A stretch of 52,542 bases of DNA from Hyphomicrobiales bacterium (GCA_900465685.1 UEGR01000001.1:1-52542); one strand, 5' to 3'. Shown: positions 1-10,768, numbered from the stretch's first letter. Made by a program: numbers and translations. The notes: generated by a model not told the origin, from the sequence alone.

Positions 1-22
1 TAAAAACGGGGGGATTACCACA

Positions 23-1849
23 TTGCCGGTTACCCTGCCCTTCCATGAAGACGAAAGTCCGATCAGCCTCGTGTCGCGTCTGGCGCGCGCGAATAGCTAT
101 GATTCCTTGCAATCATTGCTCGGTTTCACACACACGAGCCGAGAAGCTATCGTTCGTGGAGATCTTGACGCGCTTGCGGAAATCTCGGAGCTTTCAGGGA
201 TTTCCATTGAACGCCTATCGAACGCAAGCATCGTCCATCAGCATCCAGGTTCCAACTGGAAGCTTGGCCGCGCTATTTTCAATAAAGAGATGCGTCCGGG
301 AAAGATGCTCCGATACTGTCCGCATTGCGTTCTTGACGACATTGATCAGCAACCAGGTCGCTCTATCGCCAAGCCATATGCACGCTCGTGGTGGAGCTGT
401 CGCGGTATCGAAGGATGTCCAGAGCATGGGCGTAAGTTGGTCGAGCACCTTGTAACCTCTTTTGACCAGCGAGACGACTTCGCTACGTTTGTCGAGCAAA
501 ATGTCCAGACGATCCGTGATCAAGCGCGCACTGATCAGCAAAGCTCGGCACCCATGATGGATCGGGTTCTGCGTGACCGCATTTTCAAGCGTGCCGAAGG
601 CGACGATCTGGTCGACGCATTGGATGTCCATATCGTTGCTGAGCTTTCAGGGTACTTGGGTACATTCATTGCGATCCATAAGCTCACCGACCTTCAGGAC
701 GAGGCGACGGACCAGCGTGAGTGGGGATTTAGGCTTTTGTGCAAAGGGCAGGCAGAACTGAAGCGCATTATTATTGAAACCATCGAGCAAAAAAGGCCGA
801 TGGTACGCTTCGTCGAGCAGTTCTTCGGTCCGCTTGTCGACTGGCTCCGCCGCAATAAACTGAAGCCAGCATACCAGCCTCTTGTGTCTATGTTCCAGGA
901 AACTGCGGAGAAGAACATGCCGTTTGGTCCGGGCATGACCTTTATCAATCCCGTCGAGCATCGCTATGTCTATTGCGTGAACTCTGCTCACACAGACTTC
1001 GGCATTCATAAAAAGCGCATTAAGACCCTGCTTGTTTCGCATGGACTAACCGACCGCATCAACCAGCATGACTCGGCGATCTATTTTGATGCTGAGAAGG
1101 CTCGTCCTATTTTAGAAGCCGCTCTCGAAACCCTTACATCTACGGCTGCCGCAGCAATTCTCGGCGTTGATGAAGAACAGTTCCGAACGCTGGTGAAAGT
1201 CGGGTTTGTAGGCCAGGTTGAAGAACGAGAGAACGAAAGGGGATATTTGCGTATTCCTCAAGCGGAATTGGACAGCTTTCAAACCGCGTTGCTCGCAAAC
1301 GCGGAATCGGTCGAACATGACGAAGGCGAGTGGGGTTCGCTAATGGAACTCGCCCACGCTTTTACGATGGCTTTTGAAAACATTCTCCAACTGATTATCG
1401 AGGGTTCTGTAGACGCTCGTATCATTACTGGCCCAGGCGGCCTGCTTACAAGGCTACGCGTGAGTAAGCTCGCAGTTCAACGTGCTCGACTCCAGAGCCT
1501 GTCTGACATGCAAGAAAATTTCGTAACTTTCGAGCAGGCTCTCGACTTACTCGGTACATCGGATGTCACGCTATCGCAGCTTCTCAGGCGAGGTTACATC
1601 AAGGAGAAGGATTACAAGCGGTCATCAAAAATGGCTCGATTGATTAACGAGGACTCGCTTCAAGAATTCAAATCCAAGTTCATTTCTCTTGTAGATTTCT
1701 GTCAGAAGGTCGGTGTGAACCGAGTTGGGATGAAGAAGCGATTGGCAGATATCGGCGTCTCGCCACTTTTTGACGATAATAAATTCGTGGCTAGTTATTA
1801 CAATTTGTCCGATCTTGAAAAGCGAGGAGCCTTCGCTTTGGGACGATGA
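23..1849 (+). CDS. tniQ: TniQ/TnsD-like transposon target-selection protein
   Basis: This 608-residue protein belongs to the TniQ family, which in Tn7- and Tn5053-like transposons directs the transposase to its target. The N-terminus (residues 1-20) has the typical opening of the family, a statement about short good-quality matches to LPFHEDESPISLVSRLARAN. A zinc-binding pattern follows around residues 98-140 (CPHC, then SCxxxxGCPEHG). The start is TTG at base 23, chosen because a run of seven G bases lies about nine bases upstream and the frame opens there. It is longer than Tn5053 TniQ (about 400 residues) and nearer TnsD, so the C-terminal half may bind a target site. A TAA at bases 1-3 could be the stop of an upstream transposition gene, but none is visible. 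A terminator follows directly. Confidence 0.78.
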   Translation: MPVTLPFHEDESPISLVSRLARANSYDSLQSLLGFTHTSREAIVRGDLDALAEISELSGISIERLSNASIVHQHPGSNWKLGRAIFNKEMRPGKMLRYCPHCVLDDIDQQPGRSIAKPYARSWWSCRGIEGCPEHGRKLVEHLVTSFDQRDDFATFVEQNVQTIRDQARTDQQSSAPMMDRVLRDRIFKRAEGDDLVDALDVHIVAELSGYLGTFIAIHKLTDLQDEATDQREWGFRLLCKGQAELKRIIIETIEQKRPMVRFVEQFFGPLVDWLRRNKLKPAYQPLVSMFQETAEKNMPFGPGMTFINPVEHRYVYCVNSAHTDFGIHKKRIKTLLVSHGLTDRINQHDSAIYFDAEKARPILEAALETLTSTAAAAILGVDEEQFRTLVKVGFVGQVEERENERGYLRIPQAELDSFQTALLANAESVEHDEGEWGSLMELAHAFTMAFENILQLIIEGSVDARIITGPGGLLTRLRVSKLAVQRARLQSLSDMQENFVTFEQALDLLGTSDVTLSQLLRRGYIKEKDYKRSSKMARLINEDSLQEFKSKFISLVDFCQKVGVNRVGMKKRLADIGVSPLFDDNKFVASYYNLSDLEKRGAFALGR

Positions 1850-1873
1850 GAAAATCAATTCCGAAAACTTACG

Positions 1874-1898
1874 AAGCCCGCCTAGCGGGCTTTTTTTT
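1874..1898 (+). terminator. Intrinsic terminator after tniQ
   Basis: A perfect inverted repeat (GCCCGC, loop CTA, GCGGGC; 1876-1890), flanked by AA/TT pairs, is followed by eight T bases. It sits 25 bases after the tniQ stop codon and should end that transcript. Confidence 0.88.
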
Positions 1899-2085
1899 GT
1901 ATCTTCCCTTCAAAAGAGACAAATCAAACAAAGCGAAATGACCATACCTTTCCGAAGGCACGCTAAAAAGACCAATAAAATCAACGATGATGCCGTCAAA
2001 CAAGACAAACCAAGGCGGACTCTACACTTTGCGATTTGATTTCGTCTTTGGGAAATGTGCGAGATCCGAAGCGCTGATGCTTCCG

Positions 2086-2124
2086 TTGCGCATACAATAG
2101 TTGTGCAATCTGCCTGATTGCGCA
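2086..2124. repeat. Three short TTGYGCA repeats, possible transposon end
   Basis: TTGCGCA occurs at 2086-2092 and 2118-2124, with TTGTGCA at 2101-2107, about 15-17 bases apart and in one orientation. The stretch 1899-2145 has no gene. Tn7-like elements carry clustered transposase-binding repeats near their ends, so this may be the right end of the tniQ element. No terminal inverted repeat or target duplication can be shown. Confidence 0.25.
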
Positions 2125-2145
2125 ACCGAGACATCAACTCCAGAT

Positions 2146-2170
2146 CGGGTTAAAGGATGCCCCTAACCCG
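2146..2170 (-). terminator. Hairpin downstream of zinT
   Basis: CGGGTTA (2146-2152) and TAACCCG (2164-2170) form a seven-base-pair stem with an 11-base loop, 21 bases beyond the zinT stop codon. No T run follows on the minus strand, so it is only a possible terminator. Confidence 0.35.
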
Positions 2171-2190
2171 ACCGTTCAGAAGATGTTTTG

Positions 2191-2853
2191 CTAGTGATGC
2201 ATCATCTCGTCGGCAATATCTTTACCGCTCAGCGATGACGGATAATAGGTCGGCCAGTTGGTGACTTCTTTGAGCAACCCTGCGCGATCATTTCCCCAAT
2301 AGAGGTGATAGTGATCTGCTTTGGCTGGTGCTATGCGATGATCGCTGAACTGCATATATTCAGGCGCAGCCGCATCACCCTCGACCTTCTTGAAAATGAA
2401 GCGAACGCCGCGATTGCCTTTGGCATATTTCAGGATTTCATAGCCGTCACTTGCATATTTTCCCGACGTGGCCTTATCGCCTTCGTAGAAGGAAACCTCG
2501 TCCCCTTTGATCACAATTCGGCTCGTGTCGGTGCGATAGCCCGTTTCATAATAGTCGCGGTACTCTTTGGCTGATTTGTCGCCATGTTTTGCTTTATCGG
2601 CGAAAACCGGATCAAGCGTACCGTCTTGCAGATAGGAATATACCGACTGCCAGTCCCCTTCCCAATCAGACAGCTTGCGGTCTTTCACCTGATCGTCTTT
2701 GAAATAGCCTTTATAGATTTCCTGGTCCTGCTTGGTTCCATGGCTGTGGGAATGGCCATGATCCGACGCGGACTTTTCCTTTGTCTCGGCCATTGCCTGA
2801 CCGGATATCACCATGGCGGCGCACAATCCCATCGACACGAGTAGCTTTCTCAT
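2191..2853 (-). CDS. zinT: ZinT/YodA family periplasmic zinc-binding protein
   Basis: This 220-residue protein matches ZinT (YodA), a lipocalin-like periplasmic protein that binds zinc or cadmium and helps deliver zinc to the ZnuABC importer when zinc is scarce. It has a signal peptide (residues 1-22, cut near AMA), a histidine-rich stretch just after it (HGHSHSHG), and the family core starting with YKGYFKDDQVKDR and continuing through DWEGDWQSVYSYL. The C-terminus ends in MMHH. The start at 2853 is preferred over the longer frame because it gives a clean signal peptide and has GGAGAGAAG just upstream. A probable Zur operator lies 25 bases before the start. It is divergent from the peptide/oxygenase pair. 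Confidence 0.93.
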   Translation of the reverse strand: MRKLLVSMGLCAAMVISGQAMAETKEKSASDHGHSHSHGTKQDQEIYKGYFKDDQVKDRKLSDWEGDWQSVYSYLQDGTLDPVFADKAKHGDKSAKEYRDYYETGYRTDTSRIVIKGDEVSFYEGDKATSGKYASDGYEILKYAKGNRGVRFIFKKVEGDAAAPEYMQFSDHRIAPAKADHYHLYWGNDRAGLLKEVTNWPTYYPSSLSGKDIADEMMHH

Positions 2854-2877
2854 AGTCTTCTCTCCAGTTCGATTCGT

Positions 2878-2896
2878 TATGTAATATCGTAACGTA
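2878..2896. promoter_or_regulatory. Probable Zur operator upstream of zinT
   Basis: On the minus strand the bases read TACGTTACGATATTACATA, an imperfect 9-1-9 inverted repeat that agrees at 12 of 16 informative positions with the Zur box I recall for Agrobacterium-type bacteria (ATGTTATANTATAACAT). Its position 25 bases before the zinT start and the known zinc repression of zinT support this. The consensus is from memory and was not computed. Confidence 0.6.
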
Positions 2897-3118
2897 TTTG
2901 ACTTAACCACTAACGCTTAGGGATGCAACTACTGCCGATTAGTCGGGAGTATAAGGACGAAACGTCACCAACAATCTCGCTCGCAATAATGAGAAGAATA
3001 CAAGAGTTCGCTTATATAAAATTGCCAACGACCCTTTGCCGTTTCGCAAAACAATAAAATAAATCAATAATAAGCTGCCTTCATATTAAGGCGCATTCTA
3101 AAAATTGGGAGAAGTAAA

Positions 3119-3247
3119 ATGCATACTACAAGCAATCATGCAAGTAAATCTGCAGTCGCATTTGAAGACGTATTAAAGGGTCTTTCTGCAACACTGGCTC
3201 CGACCAACAGTTCCGAGGACTGCCCAGGATTTGCAAAGAAAAAATAA
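3119..3247 (+). CDS. 42-residue peptide, candidate RiPP precursor
   Basis: A short gene encodes 42 residues beginning MHTTSNHASKSAVAF and ending EDCPGFAKKK. The ribosome-binding sequence GGGAGAAG (3107-3114) is well placed, so translation is likely. The peptide has a helix-prone middle (FEDVLKGLSATL), no signal peptide, a single cysteine at residue 35 and a short cationic tail CPGFAKKK. It is followed by a strong terminator and then the gene for an Fe(II)/2-oxoglutarate oxygenase on the same strand. That arrangement, with an abundant short peptide and less of a downstream enzyme through read-through, is common for ribosomally made, modified peptides. I do not recognise the peptide family. The alternative is a regulatory leader peptide that controls read-through into the oxygenase gene. 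Confidence 0.6.
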   Translation: MHTTSNHASKSAVAFEDVLKGLSATLAPTNSSEDCPGFAKKK

Positions 3248-3291
3248 TCAAAAATCTGCTGAAGCTCATTAAAAAATGCTGGATGGAGATT

Positions 3292-3318
3292 AGGGGGTAA
3301 TTCACCCCCTTCTTTTTT
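3292..3318 (+). terminator. Terminator/attenuator between peptide and oxygenase genes
   Basis: AGGGGGT (3292-3298) pairs perfectly with ACCCCCT (3304-3310) around a five-base loop, followed by TCTTTTTT (3311-3318). It lies 44 bases after the peptide stop and only 19 before the oxygenase start at 3338. Most transcripts should therefore end after the peptide, with partial read-through into the enzyme gene. Confidence 0.85.
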
Positions 3319-3337
3319 AATTGGAAGGATGACTTTC

Positions 3338-4324
3338 ATGACGAAACATTTTGAAACACCGGTTATCTTTTCGCTCGCTCCAGAAGCAGCAAATGATTTC
3401 TGCGATCAGTATCTGACGAAGAACGGCATCATGATCTCGCTTGCAGACTTGCGCGACAAAGAGCTGACAATGGATCTGGCAAGTCAGGCAGCATACGCCT
3501 TCGCCGATTTGATCACAGACCTGCAATTTCAGTTGGATTGTCCTGATATAGGGATCGTCGCGGTCGATATTCCATCCATCCTTGAAGATGCCACATTAGA
3601 CGCCGTTGCTGGTGCGCTGATAGGTATCTCGCTGGTTCAGGCGCTGATGCCGACCCTCTATGATGGTAGAAACCAGACGCCGTTCTCGGTCTTCACAACC
3701 TCCGCGGATAGTCGCCAAAGGCTGGAGCGTGTTGGCTTGCAGGATCTGGTTCCATTAAGCCGACTGGAGTTTCACTCTGACAGCTCCGTTACCGGGAAAA
3801 CATTAGCCGTTCCCGACTATATAGCGCTTTATAATATCGCCATTAATTTTGAAGAGCGCGGCTGTTTCCACTGGGTGCCGACATGTAAAATCGACGGCAT
3901 TGCCGAGCTTGTGAACAAGGTTGGCTTATCGAAGGAGTATTATTTCAAGCTCAACCCTGCCGTCTACGAAGATGGGCAGAATGATGTGATGGTTATAGAG
4001 CACCGCGTCAAAGCGGCCATTTTCAGCAGCGCCCAGAATGGCTCCACCACAACCTATATGAGTGGAAGTTTCGACGGGACCGTCGGCGAAGAATACAGCC
4101 AATCCCACGATGTTGCCGCCGACATCGTAAACGCCATATCAGCAAACAAATTTCGCTATTCCATCCCGCAGGAAAGCCGCAGACTGATCATCGTCAATAA
4201 TGCCAACGGCTTTCATGCCCGCGATGGTTTTGAAAAGCCCCTGCCTGACGTTTCCGTCAACCGGGTTTATCTGCGCTGCACGTCAGTGGCTGGCAAGGTT
4301 GTCGGCGAAGTTTTGGACGAGTGA
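3338..4324 (+). CDS. TauD/clavaminate-synthase-like Fe(II)/2OG oxygenase
   Basis: The 328-residue protein has the hallmarks of the TauD/TfdA and clavaminate-synthase-like oxygenases, which use Fe(II) and 2-oxoglutarate to hydroxylate amino acid or peptide substrates. The HxD iron ligands are in LEFHSDSS (His146, Asp148). The distal His293 is in IIVNNANGFHARDGF, where the family usually has VDNxxxxHGRxxF. Arg313 in NRVYLRC is placed to bind 2-oxoglutarate. The frame opens at 3329, but the second ATG at 3338 is preferred because GGAAGG then sits nine bases upstream instead of touching the start codon. No transporter, protease or second modifying enzyme is adjacent. The substrate is unknown; the upstream 42-residue peptide is the obvious candidate, with a free amino acid as the alternative. 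Confidence 0.72.
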   Translation: MTKHFETPVIFSLAPEAANDFCDQYLTKNGIMISLADLRDKELTMDLASQAAYAFADLITDLQFQLDCPDIGIVAVDIPSILEDATLDAVAGALIGISLVQALMPTLYDGRNQTPFSVFTTSADSRQRLERVGLQDLVPLSRLEFHSDSSVTGKTLAVPDYIALYNIAINFEERGCFHWVPTCKIDGIAELVNKVGLSKEYYFKLNPAVYEDGQNDVMVIEHRVKAAIFSSAQNGSTTTYMSGSFDGTVGEEYSQSHDVAADIVNAISANKFRYSIPQESRRLIIVNNANGFHARDGFEKPLPDVSVNRVYLRCTSVAGKVVGEVLDE

Positions 4325-4367
4325 TAAAGCGTTCTCGTCAGTTGGGCACCGGCGGCGAACGATCCAC

Positions 4368-5291
4368 TCAGTGGCTCAGCAGCGTCTGCATTCGGTCCTG
4401 ATGGTGCAAGCCCACTTCCCGAACGATCTCGGCAATCTGTTTAAGTTGGGACGACAGCGGATTGCTTTTGCGCCAGACCAGACCGATGGTTCGCGACGGA
4501 CGTGGCTCGGCAAGGCGAAACATGCAGACATTTGCCGCGAGTGTCTCCGTATAGACCGCCATCTCCGGCACGAGCGTGATGCCGATACCTGCGCCCACCA
4601 TCTGAACAAGGGTAGACAGTGAGCTGCCTTCCATCAATTCGCGCGGCGGCGCATTCGTAATATTGCAGAAGGACAGGGCCTGATCGCGGAAACAATGCCC
4701 TTCTTCCAGAAGCAGCAACCGCATTTCATGCAGTTTTTCGGCGCTGGGAACCGGCTTGTCCGCATCTTCCAGCGGGCGCATCAGCACAAATTCCTCCTCA
4801 AAAAGGGGCACTTCCTGCAAGGCCGGCTCGGAAACCGGCAAGGCGACAATCGCCGCATCCAGCCTCGCCTCCAGCAGGTCTTCGATCAGTTTCTGGGTGA
4901 TAGCCTCACGCGGGCGAGGCTCCAGCCCCGGATAACGCTGGGTCAGCGTCTTGATCACTTCCGGCAGAAGATAAGGCGCAACTGTCGGGATCACTCCGAG
5001 ACGCAGGCGACCGGTGAATGGGCCATGCGCCGCACGCGCCAGCTCTTCCAGCTCGTCAACCGAGCGCAAAATGCCGCGCACCCTTTCCGCGAATTCCTCA
5101 CCGAGCCCGGTCAGGCGAATTTGCCTGCCGCCACGCTCCACCAGCGGCGCGCCGATCAGGTCTTCCAGTTCCTTGATCTGCAAGGACAATGCGGGTTGAG
5201 AGATGGAACAAGCCGCCGCCGCGCGCCCAAAATGGCTCAATCGCGCCAGCGAGTCGAAGTAGCGGAGGTGTTTCATGGAGAGGCCAATCAT
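4368..5291 (-). CDS. oxyR: Hydrogen peroxide sensor OxyR (LysR family)
   Basis: This 307-residue LysR-type regulator has an N-terminal winged helix-turn-helix (residues 7-65, with FGRAAAACSISQPALSLQIKELE) and a substrate-binding-like effector domain. The effector domain carries the redox cysteine pair of OxyR, Cys200 and Cys209 in EEGHCFRDQALSFC, which form a disulfide on oxidation by peroxide. It is divergent from katG with a 187-base shared control region, the usual OxyR-KatG arrangement, and should activate katG. Start MIGLSMKHL is used; MKHL five residues in is an alternative. Confidence 0.95.
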   Translation of the reverse strand: MIGLSMKHLRYFDSLARLSHFGRAAAACSISQPALSLQIKELEDLIGAPLVERGGRQIRLTGLGEEFAERVRGILRSVDELEELARAAHGPFTGRLRLGVIPTVAPYLLPEVIKTLTQRYPGLEPRPREAITQKLIEDLLEARLDAAIVALPVSEPALQEVPLFEEEFVLMRPLEDADKPVPSAEKLHEMRLLLLEEGHCFRDQALSFCNITNAPPRELMEGSSLSTLVQMVGAGIGITLVPEMAVYTETLAANVCMFRLAEPRPSRTIGLVWRKSNPLSSQLKQIAEIVREVGLHHQDRMQTLLSH

Positions 5292-7650
<2,359 letters not shown>

Positions 7651-7663
7651 AAGCCGACCTGGA

Positions 7664-7761
7664 GCATTTCCAGCAAAAGTGCGAAGCGGTTTTGCTGGAA
7701 ATGCGTGAAAACAAATGGATAGAGCGGTTCGAGTGATTCCGTTTTAACTGGAACCGCTCTG
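7664..7761. repeat. Double-palindrome intergenic repeat
   Basis: Two palindromes lie back to back after katG. One has arms GCATTTCCAGCAAAA (7664-7678) and TTTTGCTGGAAATGC (7690-7704). The other has arms AGAGCGGTTC (7721-7730) and GAACCGCTCT (7751-7760). This is the type of short palindromic repeat scattered between genes in Brucella and Ochrobactrum. The family assignment is from memory. Confidence 0.65.
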
Positions 7762-7764
7762 ACG

Positions 7765-7802
7765 AAAAGGCCTCCCCTGAATGTTCGGGGGGAGGCCTTT
7801 TT
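7765..7802. terminator. Bidirectional terminator, katG and sugar-binding protein
   Basis: AAAAGGCCTCCCC and GGGGAGGCCTTTTT form a long GC-rich stem with A and T runs on the two flanks. It lies between the convergent katG and binding-protein genes and ends three bases before the latter's stop codon, so it can serve both strands. Confidence 0.9.
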
Positions 7803-7804
7803 AT

Positions 7805-9058
7805 TTACTTCGCCACGTCAATGGCAGCGCTTAGCTCTTCCACCGCCTGATCCGCCGTCAGCTGACCGTTGAACTGGCGAGTGATGACGTCGAACATCGC
7901 ATTCTTGATCGCGGTCGGCTGTGCGTGCGACTGCGAGAAGGAGCCGAGCAGCGATCCGCTCTTGTCGGCAGCCGCCAGATCCTTGATCGCTTTCTGTCCG
8001 CATTCGTCGAATGCCGTGGTCGGCACATCGGTACGCGCCGGTGCCGAGCCTTTCACCACATTGAAGGCCGACTGGAAATTGACGTCTTCCACAGCGGTTG
8101 CGAGCGCAAGCTGCGCCTTGCGCTTGTCCTCACCCACTTCAAAGACAGCGAACTGATCGGCATTGAAAGCCACGGAACCTTCCGTTCCCGGGAAACGACC
8201 GCAAACGAAATCCGCACCGGGCTTCTTTCCAGCCTTGGTAAATTCGCCCTTGGCCCAGTCGCCCATGAACTGCACGCCCGCCTTGTCGTCAATGACCATG
8301 GCCGAGGCGAGATTCCAGTCGCGTCCCGAGAAATTGTCGTCCACATAGGTGCGCAGCTTCGCCATCCGCTCGAAGACCTGCTTCATCGTATCGCTCTTCA
8401 GGGCTTCAGGATCGAGATCGATCAGCGCCTTTTTGTAAAAATCCGGCCCGAACGACATCACGACACTGGTGAAGATAAGCGCTTCCTGCCAGGGCTGGCC
8501 GCCATGGGCAATCGGCGTGATCCCCTGCGCCTTGAACTTGTCGAGCAGAGCGATAAGCTCATCCCAGTTCTGCGGCACTTTTCCGCCAGCCTTGTCGAGC
8601 GCGGCCTTGTTGTACCAGGCCCAATTGGTGGAGTGCACATTGACCGGCGCAGCGATCCAGTGGCCGTCATATTTCGAGAAGTGCTGGATTGCGGGCGGGA
8701 TCACCTTGTCCCAGCCTTCCTTGTCGGCAACTTCGTCCAGATTGCCAAGCACGCCCTGCTGTGCCCAATCCAGAATATCGAAACCCTGCATCTGCACGGC
8801 GGCTGGCGGATTGCCCGCCGTCACGCGGGCGCGCAAGGTCGTCATCGCGGCTTCACCCGCGCCACCGGCAACCGGCATATCGACCCAGCCGATACCTTGT
8901 TTCTGAAGGTTTTCCTTCAGGAGATTAAGCGCGGCTGCTTCGCCGCCCGAAGTCCAGTAATGCAGGACTTCGACGCTTTCCTCGGCCTGCGCGAAACTTG
9001 CCCCACCCAAAATGCTGACACCCGCCAGCAGCATTCCCATCATCAAGCGCATTCTCAT
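7805..9058 (-). CDS. Sugar ABC transporter substrate-binding protein
   Basis: This 417-residue protein is a family 1 extracellular solute-binding protein of the carbohydrate type, close in style to the glucose-binding proteins of Gram-negative bacteria. A signal peptide covers residues 1-25 (cut after SFAQA). The mature start [21 protein letters not shown] is typical, as are [14 protein letters not shown] and the tryptophan-rich binding region [17 protein letters not shown]. Two cysteines (DFVCGRFPG and FDECGQKA) may form a disulfide, as in related glucose binders. No permease or ATPase gene lies beside it, so it is either an orphan or works with a transporter encoded elsewhere. ndh lies 91 bases upstream on the same strand. 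Confidence 0.85.
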   Translation of the reverse strand: MRMRLMMGMLLAGVSILGGASFAQAEESVEVLHYWTSGGEAAALNLLKENLQKQGIGWVDMPVAGGAGEAAMTTLRARVTAGNPPAAVQMQGFDILDWAQQGVLGNLDEVADKEGWDKVIPPAIQHFSKYDGHWIAAPVNVHSTNWAWYNKAALDKAGGKVPQNWDELIALLDKFKAQGITPIAHGGQPWQEALIFTSVVMSFGPDFYKKALIDLDPEALKSDTMKQVFERMAKLRTYVDDNFSGRDWNLASAMVIDDKAGVQFMGDWAKGEFTKAGKKPGADFVCGRFPGTEGSVAFNADQFAVFEVGEDKRKAQLALATAVEDVNFQSAFNVVKGSAPARTDVPTTAFDECGQKAIKDLAAADKSGSLLGSFSQSHAQPTAIKNAMFDVITRQFNGQLTADQAVEELSAAIDVAK

Positions 9059-9149
9059 ATCTCCTCGTTAAGAATGATGTAACTTATCATGGACTTGGGC
9101 GAACGAAATTCACTATCGCGTTGGCGCGCACATGCTGTTGGCGACCAGT

Positions 9150-10415
9150 TCACACTTCATCTTTGAGCGTTTCTTTCTGCGTAATGAGGCGCGCCGAGTG
9201 CTGCCCCGAAATGAAGACCCAGAGCCAGCTGAGCGCCACCGCCAGACGACTGCGCGTGCCAATGAGAAAATAAATATGGGCAAGCCCCCATATCCACCAG
9301 GCGATCCAGCCCTTCAAACGCAATGACCCGAAATCGATAACAGCCGCGCTTGGGCCAATGGTGGCAAGGTTGCCAAGATGCTTGTAACGGAACGGGCCCG
9401 GTGCCGCACGATTGGCAAAGCGTGCATTGATCACCTTCGCCACATATTTGCCCTGCTGCTTGGCGGCAGGCGCAATGCCCGGCACCGGCTTGCCATCAGC
9501 GGTTTTGACCAGAGCCGTATCCCCGACGATGAAAATTTCGGGATGGTCTTTTACCGTCAGGTCAGGCTCCACCACCGCGCGGCCTGCGCGATCCTGTTCC
9601 GCGCCTACCCATTCGGCGGCTTTCGATGCCTGCACGCCCGCCGCCCAGATAACTGTACGGCTGGCGACCTGTTCGTCGCCAATCGAGATGCCCTTGGCGT
9701 CGCAGGCCGTGACGGGGGTTCCTGTTTTGACCTCAACGCCCATTTTCGTCAGCGACTTCTCCGCATAGTCCGAAAGCGACGGCGGGAAAACCGGCAGGAT
9801 GCGCGGCCCTGCTTCGATGAGGATGATGCGCGCTGTGGACGTATCGATATTGCGGAATTCCTTGACCAGAGTGCGGTGAGCCAGTTCCGCAATGATCCCC
9901 GCCAGTTCCACGCCGGTCGGCCCTGCGCCAATGATGCTGAATGTCAGCAGCGCTTTGCGAACCTCGGGATCAGTTTCCAGCTCGGCCTGTTCGAAAGCCA
10001 GCAAGAGACGACGACGAATTGTCGTTGCATCTTCCAGCGCCTTCAGGCCCGGCGCATAGGGCTCCCACTCGTCGCGTCCGAAATAGGCGTGTCGCGCACC
10101 CGTCGCCAGAACAAGCGTGTCATAATCGATGCTCGGCCCATCCCTGAGATGGACCTTGCGCGCCTGCGTATCCACGCTGGTTACTTCGGCGAGCAGGGTG
10201 GAAACCTCTTCGCGATTGCGAAAAACGGAGCGGATTGGCCAGGCAATTTCCGACGTTGCAAGCACGGTCGTAGCAACCTGATACAACAATGGCTGAAAGA
10301 GATGATGATTTCTGCGATCAATGATTGTGATCGATGTATCCGGGCTTTGCAGATCTTTCGCCAGTTGCAAACCCGCAAAACCGCCGCCGACAATCACTAC
10401 GCGATGCTGAGCCAA
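9150..10415 (-). CDS. ndh: Type II NADH dehydrogenase (NDH-2)
   Basis: The 421-residue product is a single-subunit flavoprotein that passes electrons from NADH to quinone without pumping protons. The N-terminal FAD-binding motif is VVIVGGGFAGLQLAKDL, the family signature NHHLFQPLLYQVAT follows, and the NADH-binding motif is IIGAGPTGVELAG. The second FAD motif is IFIVGDTA. The C-terminal hydrophobic segment (IAWWIWGLAHIYFLIG) anchors it to the membrane. I place the start at TTG (10413-10415) because the fold starts immediately after it and AAAGGAAAAG lies upstream; an ATG at 10460 would add 15 unrelated residues. Confidence 0.9.
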   Translation of the reverse strand: MAQHRVVIVGGGFAGLQLAKDLQSPDTSITIIDRRNHHLFQPLLYQVATTVLATSEIAWPIRSVFRNREEVSTLLAEVTSVDTQARKVHLRDGPSIDYDTLVLATGARHAYFGRDEWEPYAPGLKALEDATTIRRRLLLAFEQAELETDPEVRKALLTFSIIGAGPTGVELAGIIAELAHRTLVKEFRNIDTSTARIILIEAGPRILPVFPPSLSDYAEKSLTKMGVEVKTGTPVTACDAKGISIGDEQVASRTVIWAAGVQASKAAEWVGAEQDRAGRAVVEPDLTVKDHPEIFIVGDTALVKTADGKPVPGIAPAAKQQGKYVAKVINARFANRAAPGPFRYKHLGNLATIGPSAAVIDFGSLRLKGWIAWWIWGLAHIYFLIGTRSRLAVALSWLWVFISGQHSARLITQKETLKDEV

Positions 10416-10512
10416 TTCGCTTTTCCTTTCGCAGTCTGCACCCTGTCGAGGACACACCATACACGCGAGAACTTGATCTGCCTTTCAATAATCAGTGTTA
10501 GCATCGGCAGTC

Positions 10513-10655
10513 AGAGCCTGAATCAAAAAGCGGCATGTGTGTGCGAAAATGGTGATTTTCGAGTACCGGAGCGGAGCGTACTATTAGTACGTGAGCACCG
10601 GAATGTAGAAAATTGCCATTTGCAGCCACACAGGACGACTTTTGGAACAGGCTCT
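10513..10655. repeat. 143-bp intergenic repeat with inverted ends
   Basis: The 353 bases between ndh and the acetyltransferase hold no gene but contain this element. It has eight-base inverted ends (AGAGCCTG and CAGGCTCT), inner A/T-rich arms, and a central palindrome around GTACTATTAGTAC. It resembles the mobile repeats (Bru-RS-like) common in Brucella genomes; that identity is recalled, not tested. Confidence 0.6.
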
Positions 10656-10768
10656 TAGACACGTCGTGAAAGTAACTAGCGCTCTGGCAAAAAAAGTCAG
10701 CCCGCAGCCGATGGTCGGATGCGGGCTTTGAGACTCTGAAAAGCATTTTGCGGTGGTGTAGTCTGGCC

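Noticed and set aside
7925..9082. 385-codon plus-strand frame
   Set aside because: It is opposite the sugar-binding protein gene, whose signal peptide and family motifs are clear.
9378..10658. 426-codon plus-strand frame
   Set aside because: It is antisense to ndh and continues into the non-coding repeat; rich in Arg and Cys as shadow frames are.
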